NCBI GenBank assembly: GCA_002730655.1
Contig: PCAT01000012.1
Coordinates: forward strand, 2,349-7,950
Length of the DNA: 5,602 nt
Source of the DNA: Balneola sp.
GTDB taxonomy: Bacteria > Bacteroidota > Rhodothermia > Balneolales > Balneolaceae
Direction: 5' to 3'
The notes under the pieces are model-generated. The model worked only from the letters and a program-made list of their open reading frames with translations. It did not search any database and was not told the origin of the DNA. Positions 1 through 5,602 of this stretch are shown piece by piece (positions within the stretch are counted from its first letter, which is position 1; every line of letters starts with the position of its first letter). Made by a program: the position numbers and the translations under genes.

Positions 1-666
1 TTTTGTGCTAATTTTAATATATGGAAAGGTTTTTTCTGCTTTTTTACTCAATTGTCCACCCATAATAAATAATTCTGGATGAAATAATTTTTCATAATAT
101 TGTAAAGCAAACTGAATCCGTTTCGCCCATATTTTACGCTGAATCCCCTCTTCCTTTCTTACCCTGTTCGACGCTCGTTCTTCTATGCTAATGCCTTTTA
201 ACTCAATAAGACCAAGTTCTGTATTTGGTACTAGTATGTTATCTACAAAAATTGAAGATCCAATACCTGTACCTACTGTCAGTACTATAACCGTTCCTCG
301 ATACCCTTTGCCAACTCCAAAGGTCATTTCAGCCATACCTGTTGCGTCGGTATCATTAATAAGGTGTACTGGACATCCTGTAATTTCTCCAAATAAGTGT
401 TCAGCATCTGCATCTATCCAAGCAGCATCTATACGGGATGCAGATAATACTCGGCCCTTATGAATTGCAGCAGGAAATGCACAACCGATAGGTCCATACC
501 AGTCAAATTTTTTGACCAATTTATGCACCTTTGAAATTATTTTATGTGGGCGACTATCTTCTAATTTGTCGGTAGATTTTTTTCCAGATACAATCTCTCC
601 TTTTACCGTATCTACAACAGCAGCTTTAATACCATAGCTGCCAATATCGATGCCCAGTACATTCAT
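1..666 (-). CDS. ppgK: Polyphosphate glucokinase-like ROK-family sugar kinase (partial, C-terminus beyond the left edge)
   Basis: The minus-strand frame from ATG at 666 stays open for 222 codons to the edge; the family is usually around 250 residues, so only the C-terminal end is missing. The family phosphorylates glucose to glucose-6-phosphate in the cytoplasm using polyphosphate (some members also ATP). Visible landmarks are an N-terminal phosphate loop DIGSYGIK (residues 7-14), CAFPAAIHKGRV (62-73), SRIDAAWIDADAEHLF (77-92), LINDTDATGMAEM (102-114) with the expected catalytic Asp105, VGTGIGSSIFVD (131-142), the PPGK-typical VPNTELG (146-152), and ELFIMGGQLSK (198-208). The zinc-cysteine motif of many other ROK proteins is not in the visible part, as expected for PPGKs. 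Two signature places are unusual: the loop has S-Y where PPGKs have G-S, and the ExGH sugar-binding motif reads ELGL (150-153). It lies 11 bp after secA with no promoter or Shine-Dalgarno visible between, so cotranscription with secA is likely. Family assignment is confident; donor and substrate are inferred. Confidence 0.87.
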   Translation of the reverse strand, partial: MNVLGIDIGSYGIKAAVVDTVKGEIVSGKKSTDKLEDSRPHKIISKVHKLVKKFDWYGPIGCAFPAAIHKGRVLSASRIDAAWIDADAEHLFGEITGCPVHLINDTDATGMAEMTFGVGKGYRGTVIVLTVGTGIGSSIFVDNILVPNTELGLIELKGISIEERASNRVRKEEGIQRKIWAKRIQFALQYYEKLFHPELFIMGGQLSKKAEKTFPYIKISTK

Positions 667-677
667 GTTAGTTTATA

Positions 678-3600
678 TTATTGTTCGACAATGACCCATC
701 CTTCTTGCTCAACTTTTTTCTTGGCAAATTTCCATTTCATACTCTCTGAAGTACCCGTTGCCATATTTTGTATAGTAACAATGTCATTCCTTCCAGGTTC
801 AACGGCAACTTCGACTGGTTTACTTTTAACATTTGGCCCTCTTGGAGGTCGTGCCTGATCTACGGCAGACCTTACAGGAGTTTGTAGACCCATTCCTGTT
901 GAATCAGCATGTTGAGTTTGCATACGTTTTGTATCATATGATGACTTTTGCTGTTGAGCCTGCTGCACTGAATTCGGTAAGGCCTGTGCTTCTGGAACCG
1001 ACTTCCAAATCAATGAAATAACCTCTTGGTTGATCATTTCTATGAGTTGTTTAAACATATCGAAGGCCTCTCTTTTATACTCCAACAAAGGATCTTTTTG
1101 GGCAAATGAACGCAGCCCAATACCTTCTTTTACCGAATCTAATTCACGCAAGTGCTGCATCCATTTATCATCAATAACAGATAGTACAGCAGAACGCTCA
1201 AGTGCTCTTACCACCTCTTTACCTTCATTTTGTAACGCTGCTTCGACACCAACCACTACACGCATTCGTCGAGAGCCATCAGTAAATACAACCTGTACCT
1301 TATCTGGTCGTCGGTCCGGCTGTGTTTCACTTATCCGCTTCATCACCTCATACAGCGGTTTACTTATCATCTCCTCTTTTCTTTTATACACCTCTAGTGC
1401 CCGCCGTACAATCATATCGACTAGTGAATCTTCGTCCATGGATCTCCACTCATCTTCATCAAAGGGTACGTCTACAGCAAGATCTCGGAGTATTGTAGCA
1501 TGAAGGCCTTGATAATCACTGATAGCCACGTGTTCATCTGTCCATTCTTCTACAAGCGATTCCAGCATACCCAATAAATCAGTACGCAATTGATCCCCTA
1601 AGAGAGCGTGCTTACGACGAGCATATACCACATTTCGTTGATTATTAAGCACATCATCATATTCTAATTGGCGCTTACGAATGCTAAAGTTGTTTTGCTC
1701 GACTTTTCCCTGGGCACGTTCTAAGGACTTAGTTATCATACGATGCGTAATAACTTCGCCTTCTTTAAAACTTAGCTTGTCCATGACACCCGCAACGCGA
1801 TCGCCCATGAATAATGCCATAAGTTTGTCTTCTAAAGAAACATAGAATTGTGAAAACCCCGGGTCTCCTTGACGTCCAGCTCGCCCACGCAGTTGCAGAT
1901 CAATTCGCCTGGATTCGTGGCGTTCAGTGCCTAAAATTGCGAGTCCGCCTTTTTCTTTAATTCCCGGTGCAAGTTTAATATCAGTACCCCTACCTGCCAT
2001 ATTGGTCGCCACAGTAACTGCCCCTGATTGCCCTGCCTGCTTTACTATATCACTTTCTCTGGCATGCTGCTTGGCATTTAAAACGTTGTGTGGAATACCC
2101 ACCTGCTTAAGCATACGACTCATCGACTCAGACACATCTACACTGGTCGTACCCACTAGCACAGGCTGTCCACTGGTATGAAATTCATTAATTTTCTTAA
2201 TGATAGCCTTATATTTCTCTCTCTTCGTTCGAAAAACCAAATCCTCATGATCTTCTCTTGCAATGGGACGATTAGTCGGGATTACCATCACATCTAACTC
2301 ATAAATCTCATTAAATTCGCCTTCTTCCGTTTCCGCTGTACCTGTCATACCAGAAATTTTATGATACATTCGGAAGTAATTTTGCAAAGTAATAGTTGCA
2401 TAGGTTTGTGTTGAAGCTTCAACTTTTACTTGCTCTTTTGCTTCAATGGCCTGATGTAAACCATCGGAATATCGGCGACCAGACAAAACTCGACCGGTAT
2501 GCTCATCTACAATTTGTACTTTACCATCCTGTACAATGTATTCTTCCTCACGTTCGAAATTGGTATAGGCTTTTAACAGTTGATTCACCGTGTGAATCCG
2601 GTCTCCTCGCTCCGCAAATAGTCTATGGAGTTCCGAGAATTTCTGCTCACGCTCTTGCAAAAGTTCCGATTTCGCTGATTCTAGCTTCTTATTCTTATAC
2701 TCTTCACTAAATTCATCATTCACTTCTATTTGATGAATTCGCTCAGATTCGATGTGAGCAAATTCTAATTCAATCTTAGATGTTTCTTCCCCTAAATCTG
2801 GAATAACAAAGAACTCTGCATCCTCTCCTTTTTTGGTAATGAATTCACGACCTTTATCGGTCATTTCAATCGAATTCATTTTTTGGTCAACCGCATAAAA
2901 CAAATATTCATCTACTATAGGCATATTTTTCGCATTGTCTTGTAGATACGATGCCTCCGTGCGTTGAATAAGTTTTTGAATACTCGGTTCCTGTAGTATT
3001 TTCTTGAAGCGGGTATTCTTTGGAAATCCTCTCTGAACCCTAAATAAAGCAAGGCCTGCGTCATCTTCGTTGCCTTCGTCCAGATGTTTTTGAGCTTCCT
3101 GTACCAAGTTAGCTACCAACTTTTTCTGAGCCTGAACCAAAGATTCCACTCGGGGCTTCATCTCTATATACTTATCGGACTTATTATCGTTTGGAACCGG
3201 TCCTGAAATGATAAGTGGAGTTCTAGCTTCATCTATAAGAATCGAATCCACCTCATCAATTATGGTATAGTGATGCTCTCTTTGCACCAGTTGATCCGGA
3301 TTAATCACCATATTATCCCTGAGATAATCAAACCCAAATTCATTATTGGTACCATAGGTTATATCTGCCCGATAAGCCTGTCTACGTTGTTCGGTGTTGG
3401 GTTCATATCGATCGATACAATCAACCTTGAGCCCATGAAAATTAAATATTGGCTCGTTCCACTCAGCATCTCGCTTTGCTAGGTAATTATTCACGGTGAT
3501 AACGTGCACCCCTTTACCAGCTAGGGCATTTAAATATGCGGGAAATATAGACACCAAGGTTTTTCCTTCACCGGTTTTCATTTCTGCTACTTTACCTTGA

Positions 3601-4067
3601 TGAAGTGCCATTGCGCCAACCAGTTGCACTTCATACGGAATCATGTTCCACTCAATAGCATCACCTGCAACTTTCCAAGATTTACCCACAAATCGACGGC
3701 AAGTGTCTTTTAATACCGCGTAGGCTTCAGTCATGATGCGGTCAAGAGTTTGCTCAATCAGTTCTAACTCTCGGTTTTCTAGCTCCTCGAGTTCGTCCGT
3801 AAGTTGTCTATGATCCGCATCTTGAAGCTCTTCAATATGCTCTAATTTACCCTTTAGCTCTGCAATTTCATTTCTCACATCGTTTGTTGCTTCTGTAATG
3901 AGTTGCTTAAAATACTCCGTTTTAGCTTTTAACTCTTCATCACTCAGAGCTTCCAAATTCGAACTATATAATTTAATCTCTTCGATTAGTGGTTGAATTG
4001 ATTTAATATCTTTTTCGCTTTTTGAGCCAAAAATCTTTGTAATTAGCTTGCCTACCTTATCAATCAT
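678..4067 (-). CDS. secA: Preprotein translocase subunit SecA, ATPase motor
   Basis: SecA is the cytoplasmic and membrane-peripheral ATPase that drives unfolded preproteins through the SecYEG channel. The 1129-residue protein shows Walker A MKTGEGKT (163-170), GTNNEFGFDYLRDN (239-252), Walker B DEVDSILIDEARTP (271-284), GMTGTA (573-578), TNMAGRGTDIKL (688-699), the arginine-finger motif LQLRGRAGRQGDPG (724-737), and the helical-scaffold/two-helix-finger region IDDKWMQHLRELDSVKEG (965-982). It is longer than the roughly 900 residues of E. coli SecA. There is an acidic coiled-coil-like insert at about 62-110 and a long charged insert in the preprotein cross-linking region at about 296-500, both familiar in Bacteroidota SecA proteins. 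A Q/P-rich linker (about 1025-1090) leads to a tail starting GRND but without the usual cysteine zinc motif. ATG at 4067 fits the family N-terminus (MIDKVGKLITKIFGSK). No Shine-Dalgarno precedes it. It is divergent from rpmH and is followed closely by the sugar kinase. Confidence 0.99.
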   Translation of the reverse strand: MIDKVGKLITKIFGSKSEKDIKSIQPLIEEIKLYSSNLEALSDEELKAKTEYFKQLITEATNDVRNEIAELKGKLEHIEELQDADHRQLTDELEELENRELELIEQTLDRIMTEAYAVLKDTCRRFVGKSWKVAGDAIEWNMIPYEVQLVGAMALHQGKVAEMKTGEGKTLVSIFPAYLNALAGKGVHVITVNNYLAKRDAEWNEPIFNFHGLKVDCIDRYEPNTEQRRQAYRADITYGTNNEFGFDYLRDNMVINPDQLVQREHHYTIIDEVDSILIDEARTPLIISGPVPNDNKSDKYIEMKPRVESLVQAQKKLVANLVQEAQKHLDEGNEDDAGLALFRVQRGFPKNTRFKKILQEPSIQKLIQRTEASYLQDNAKNMPIVDEYLFYAVDQKMNSIEMTDKGREFITKKGEDAEFFVIPDLGEETSKIELEFAHIESERIHQIEVNDEFSEEYKNKKLESAKSELLQEREQKFSELHRLFAERGDRIHTVNQLLKAYTNFEREEEYIVQDGKVQIVDEHTGRVLSGRRYSDGLHQAIEAKEQVKVEASTQTYATITLQNYFRMYHKISGMTGTAETEEGEFNEIYELDVMVIPTNRPIAREDHEDLVFRTKREKYKAIIKKINEFHTSGQPVLVGTTSVDVSESMSRMLKQVGIPHNVLNAKQHARESDIVKQAGQSGAVTVATNMAGRGTDIKLAPGIKEKGGLAILGTERHESRRIDLQLRGRAGRQGDPGFSQFYVSLEDKLMALFMGDRVAGVMDKLSFKEGEVITHRMITKSLERAQGKVEQNNFSIRKRQLEYDDVLNNQRNVVYARRKHALLGDQLRTDLLGMLESLVEEWTDEHVAISDYQGLHATILRDLAVDVPFDEDEWRSMDEDSLVDMIVRRALEVYKRKEEMISKPLYEVMKRISETQPDRRPDKVQVVFTDGSRRMRVVVGVEAALQNEGKEVVRALERSAVLSVIDDKWMQHLRELDSVKEGIGLRSFAQKDPLLEYKREAFDMFKQLIEMINQEVISLIWKSVPEAQALPNSVQQAQQQKSSYDTKRMQTQHADSTGMGLQTPVRSAVDQARPPRGPNVKSKPVEVAVEPGRNDIVTIQNMATGTSESMKWKFAKKKVEQEGWVIVEQ

Positions 4068-4122
4068 GGGTATAAAATAGTCTGGTGAAACATGTTAGAA
4101 TAGTAATTAATACAGCTTGCAT
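4060..4122 (-). other. Possible 20-codon leader ORF overlapping the secA start
   Basis: In the secA leader an ATG at 4122 opens a frame encoding MQAVLITILTCFTRLFYTHD and ends at TGA 4062-4060. It overlaps the first codons of secA by 8 nt in another frame. The peptide is hydrophobic in its first half (AVLITILTCF) and ends polar. It would lie about 25 nt downstream of the predicted transcription start and just after the palindrome at 4126-4140. No Shine-Dalgarno is seen, and a short chance ORF is easy to find in A+T-rich DNA. It is therefore listed only as a candidate for translational coupling or secretion-responsive control of secA. Confidence 0.2.
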
Positions 4123-4125
4123 GAG

Positions 4126-4140
4126 TTTAGTATAACTAAA
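4126..4140. repeat. Perfect palindrome TTTAGT-ATA-ACTAAA in the secA leader
   Basis: The arms TTTAGT (4126-4131) and ACTAAA (4135-4140) are exact inverted copies around a 3-nt centre. On the minus strand the site falls shortly after the predicted secA transcription start, so it could be a protein-binding operator. As RNA it would be a weak, A-U-rich hairpin with only three loop bases. There is no T-tract, so it is not a terminator. The function is unknown. Confidence 0.4.
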
Positions 4141-4152
4141 TTATTGCTATAT

Positions 4153-4183
4153 CAAATGTAACCTTTCAAACGAGGCCGTTCAA
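4153..4183 (-). promoter_or_regulatory. Bacteroidota-type promoter for secA
   Basis: Read on the minus strand, TTG (4183-4181) is followed by exactly 20 nt and then TACATTTG (4160-4153). The second element matches the Bacteroidota -7 consensus TAnnTTTG in full, and the spacing fits the known TTTG/TTG -33 element. Transcription would start near 4147, giving an 80-nt secA leader. This is the best promoter match in the intergenic region and it agrees with the phylum suggested by SecA. It has not been confirmed experimentally. Confidence 0.6.
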
Positions 4184-4221
4184 CACATGTTACAGATAAG
4201 TTTAATTTCCTAGGATAAATA

Positions 4222-4252
4222 TTCGATTTATAGAAATTAATGCCTATATTTT
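4222..4252 (+). promoter_or_regulatory. Weak candidate promoter for the rpmH-rnpA-yidC unit
   Basis: TTCG (4222-4225, 3 of 4 to TTTG), 19 nt, then TATATTTT (4245-4252, 7 of 8 to TAnnTTTG) gives a Bacteroidota-like pair with correct spacing. It would start transcription about 35 nt before rpmH. A near match, TATTTTG at 4257-4263, lacks one base of the consensus and is an alternative. A promoter must lie in this intergenic region because rpmH is divergent from secA, but the exact site is uncertain. Confidence 0.3.
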
Positions 4253-4256
4253 AGGC
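4242..4256. repeat. Inverted repeat GCCTA-TATTT-TAGGC before rpmH
   Basis: The arms GCCTA (4242-4246) and TAGGC (4252-4256) are exact inverted copies separated by 5 nt. With a one-base bulge the symmetry extends to AATGCCTA and TAGGCTATT. It straddles the candidate -7 element of the rpmH promoter, so it could be an operator, or a small hairpin if transcription starts further upstream. It could also be chance. Confidence 0.3.
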
Positions 4257-4278
4257 TATTTTGGATATTCAAAAATTT

Positions 4279-4283
4279 GAGGA
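4279..4283 (+). promoter_or_regulatory. Shine-Dalgarno site of rpmH
   Basis: GAGGA lies 9 nt before the rpmH ATG at 4293. This is a clear ribosome binding site, in contrast to secA, the sugar kinase and yidC, which have none that can be recognised. Confidence 0.7.
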
Positions 4284-4292
4284 ACTAGATCC

Positions 4293-4451
4293 ATGAAACG
4301 TACATACCAACCTAGTAATCGAAAGCGTAAAAATAAGCATGGTTTCCGAGACAGAATGTCTACCCAAAGCGGGAGAAAAATCATTGCTGGTCGACGAGCA
4401 AAAGGTCGTCATAAGCTAACGGTTAGTGATGAGCGAAAAGGAGCCAAATAA
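4293..4451 (+). CDS. rpmH: 50S ribosomal protein L34
   Basis: This 52-residue, very basic protein begins MKRTYQPSNRKRKNKHGFR and carries the L34 core: MKRTxQPSxRKRxxxHGFRxRM, then GRKIIAGRRAKGRHKLTVSDE. L34 binds 23S rRNA in the large ribosomal subunit. Length and sequence match the family throughout. It is the first gene of the rightward unit, divergent from secA, and is preceded by a good GAGGA ribosome binding site. Its last 23 nt overlap the start of rnpA in another frame, the usual tight rpmH-rnpA pairing. It was recognised by direct translation because it is very short. Confidence 0.98.
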   Translation: MKRTYQPSNRKRKNKHGFRDRMSTQSGRKIIAGRRAKGRHKLTVSDERKGAK

Positions 4452-4902
4452 TTTATTAGCTCCTCTCTCAACTGATGTAAAAACACATCAGCTACCCAAA
4501 CTATCAATATTGAGAGGGAAATCTGCTTTTGAAAAACTTTTTAAAGCTCCTACTACTTTTCGTTTAGGCAGTATTTTATTTCGATTCTGTCCTTTTCATT
4601 TCGCTAAATCTAATCCTACATCTGAAAACAGGCTCCAAACGGCGTTCATTGCCCCAAAACATATAGGTAACGCGGTTACTAGAAATAAAACAAAAAGGTT
4701 ACTCAGGGAAAGTTTTCGTATTTCGAATAGGGAATTGCATCATTTTTTGAGGAAAAACTCAATTAATTTGCATTTGGCCCTAATTGCCCGTTATCCTAAT
4801 CCTGATTTTGAGCTTGTAAAATATCAGATGCATAAAGGACTCAACAATCTCATAGAGATTTTAGCCTATGATATTGATACATTTAAACATTCAGAGGAGT
4901 AA
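4429..4902 (+). CDS. rnpA: Ribonuclease P protein component
   Basis: The RNase P protein joins the catalytic RNA (rnpB, not in this window) to remove 5' leaders from pre-tRNAs. The 157-residue product has the family core: LPKLSILRGKSAFEKLFKAP (22-41) corresponds to the usual N-terminal helix, FRLGSILFRFCPF (44-56) to the central strand, and FIAPKHIGNAVTRNKTKRLL (73-92) contains the RNR signature as RNKTKR (85-90), followed by RESFR. It carries about 20 extra residues before the core. Start choice: a stop at 4417-4419 leaves only GTG 4426 or ATG 4429, and ATG is preferred. Either start lies inside rpmH, so translation is probably coupled to L34. No clear Shine-Dalgarno is present. Position directly after rpmH supports the assignment. 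Confidence 0.94.
   Translation: MSEKEPNNLLAPLSTDVKTHQLPKLSILRGKSAFEKLFKAPTTFRLGSILFRFCPFHFAKSNPTSENRLQTAFIAPKHIGNAVTRNKTKRLLRESFRISNRELHHFLRKNSINLHLALIARYPNPDFELVKYQMHKGLNNLIEILAYDIDTFKHSEE
4893..4899 (+). promoter_or_regulatory. Strong Shine-Dalgarno for the short ORF after rnpA
   Basis: AGAGGAG sits within the last codons of rnpA, 5 nt before ATG 4905. It is the best Shine-Dalgarno in the window and points at the 19-codon ORF rather than at yidC, whose start is 77 nt further on. Confidence 0.55.
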
Positions 4903-4904
4903 AA

Positions 4905-4964
4905 ATGTGCAGCATTCTCCAAAGAGTCGGATTTGACATATATCCACCAATACTAACCCAATAA
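4905..4964 (+). CDS. 19-codon ORF in the yidD position (yidD remnant or yidC leader peptide)
   Basis: The ORF starts 2 nt after the rnpA stop, behind a strong AGAGGAG, and encodes MCSILQRVGFDIYPPILTQ before TAA. In this gene order yidD, a small membrane-associated protein helping YidC-dependent insertion, normally begins exactly here. YidD proteins open with a pattern like L-L-x-R-x-Y-Q-x-x-I-S-P-L-L. The peptide can be laid on this with IL, R and the final P-I-L at matching spacing, but it stops before the conserved CRF/PTCS motifs. It may therefore be a stub left by deletion of yidD. Alternatively it is a leader peptide: its stop is 12 nt before the yidC TTG, which has no Shine-Dalgarno of its own, so reinitiation could feed yidC. 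The similarity is too short to prove homology. Confidence 0.35.
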   Translation: MCSILQRVGFDIYPPILTQ

Positions 4965-4976
4965 TAATTAGCTGTT

Positions 4977-5602
4977 TTGGATAAGAATACTGTAGTTGGA
5001 TTTACCCTAATATTTGTGCTGATGCTAGGCTGGTTTTATTTCACTTTACCTAGCGAAGAACAATTAGCCGAACAACAACGTCAAAGAGTTGTTAGAGATA
5101 GTTTAGCTCAAGTTGAATTAAACCAAAACCTAAATCCTAACTTAGATTCAGATATTGGAGTACCTAGTAGATTAAAAAAACAGGGTATAGGGGCTAGCGC
5201 ACTTAGTAACATGAAATCGAGTCAAATTATTGATGGTGACGAACCCAAAGAACAAAATGTTGGAATGTTTGGGGTCATCCAAGATTCGGTACAACGGTTT
5301 ACTACAATAGATACTCCACTATATAAAACTATCTTCACAAATAAAGGGGCAGGACCAACCCAATTCACCTTAAAAGAGCATGTCAATTGGGCGGGAATAC
5401 CTGTGCAAATGATTGGAGATACCACTCTTTCTGCCTACAATTTGGGGTTTTTAAGTACGGAAAACTACAATGTTGAAACCCAACAAATTCTTTTCGAAGC
5501 AGAAAATCTAGCTTCTAATATCCTTGTTTTATCAGGAGAAAGTAGAAGTTTGAGCTACCGATTGAATGTTCCCAATGGGGGTGCACTTCGTTACACCTAC
5601 AC
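4977..5602 (+). CDS. yidC: Membrane protein insertase YidC (partial, N-terminal 208 codons, TTG start)
   Basis: YidC inserts and folds inner-membrane proteins, alone or with SecYEG. The frame begins with TTG read as Met, giving MDKNTVVGFTLIFVLMLGWF, the typical Bacteroidota YidC N-terminus with its first membrane helix at about residues 6-24. An in-frame TAA at 4965-4967 rules out a longer start, and a later start would cut into the helix. A hydrophilic Q/E-rich linker follows (about 26-95). Then comes the start of the large periplasmic beta domain (VQRFTTIDTPLYKTIFTNKG at 105-124, then TQFTLKEHVNWAG), which is open at the right edge. The catalytic 60KD_IMP membrane domain would lie beyond the window. 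Context after rpmH and rnpA supports the call. No Shine-Dalgarno is seen upstream, so translation may depend on the preceding short ORF. Confidence 0.94.
   Translation, partial: MDKNTVVGFTLIFVLMLGWFYFTLPSEEQLAEQQRQRVVRDSLAQVELNQNLNPNLDSDIGVPSRLKKQGIGASALSNMKSSQIIDGDEPKEQNVGMFGVIQDSVQRFTTIDTPLYKTIFTNKGAGPTQFTLKEHVNWAGIPVQMIGDTTLSAYNLGFLSTENYNVETQQILFEAENLASNILVLSGESRSLSYRLNVPNGGALRYTY

Noticed and set aside
185..463. 92-codon plus-strand ORF at the left edge
   Set aside because: It is a shadow of the sugar kinase gene, whose motifs on the minus strand are unmistakable.
1030..1503. 157-codon plus-strand ORF opposite secA
   Set aside because: It is a serine/threonine/isoleucine-rich antisense frame fully inside secA, with no recognisable family or ribosome binding site.
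1927..3482. Several plus-strand ORFs of 70-104 codons opposite secA
   Set aside because: All lie within the secA coding region and show no domain, binding site or promoter of their own.
4117..4136. Sigma70-like TTGCAT and TATAAC on the plus strand
   Set aside because: The spacing is only 8 nt, too short for a working -35/-10 pair, and the host appears to use the Bacteroidota consensus.
4068..4292. Possible replication origin near rpmH
   Set aside because: rpmH often lies near oriC, but only 6-of-9 matches to the DnaA box TTATCCACA were found here, with no cluster and no dnaA in view.
4940..4948. Single DnaA-box-like ATATCCACC between rnpA and yidC
   Set aside because: It is one 7-of-9 match inside the short ORF, which is not enough to propose an origin.
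5222..5425. 67-codon minus-strand ORF at the right end
   Set aside because: It is antisense to the continuous yidC frame and has no recognisable features.

Overview
The window is a compact piece of bacterial housekeeping chromosome holding two divergent transcription units around a roughly 225-bp control region. The organism looks like a member of the Bacteroidota/Balneolota/Rhodothermota group. This rests on an A+T-rich sequence, a long (1129-residue) SecA with the extra segments typical of that group, a Bacteroidota-type promoter (TTG-N20-TAnnTTTG) upstream of secA, and little use of Shine-Dalgarno sequences at several starts. A Balneolaceae-like genome would fit, but that finer placement is inference.

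Leftward (minus strand): secA (4067 to 678) encodes the preprotein translocase motor. It is followed after 11 bp by a polyphosphate-glucokinase-like ROK-family sugar kinase (666 to 1) that runs off the left edge with 222 codons visible. The two are probably cotranscribed from a promoter at about 4153-4183. The secA leader also holds a perfect 6-bp-arm palindrome and a 20-codon upstream ORF that overlaps the secA start.

Rightward (plus strand): rpmH (ribosomal protein L34, 4293-4451) and rnpA (RNase P protein, 4429-4902) overlap by 23 nt. Next comes a 19-codon ORF with a strong Shine-Dalgarno, in the place where yidD normally lies. Then yidC (membrane insertase, from a TTG codon at 4977) runs off the right edge. 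This is the conserved rpmH-rnpA-(yidD)-yidC order, with a recognisable yidD missing or reduced to a stub.

Functionally, secA and yidC both serve protein export and membrane insertion, and rpmH and rnpA serve the ribosome and tRNA processing, so the region is ordinary core genome. No RNA gene, mobile element, CRISPR array, convincing origin or strong terminator was seen. The points worth a second look are small: the two short ORFs next to secA and yidC, substituted signature residues in the sugar kinase, and the absence of the zinc-binding tail in SecA. No wholly new system is evident.
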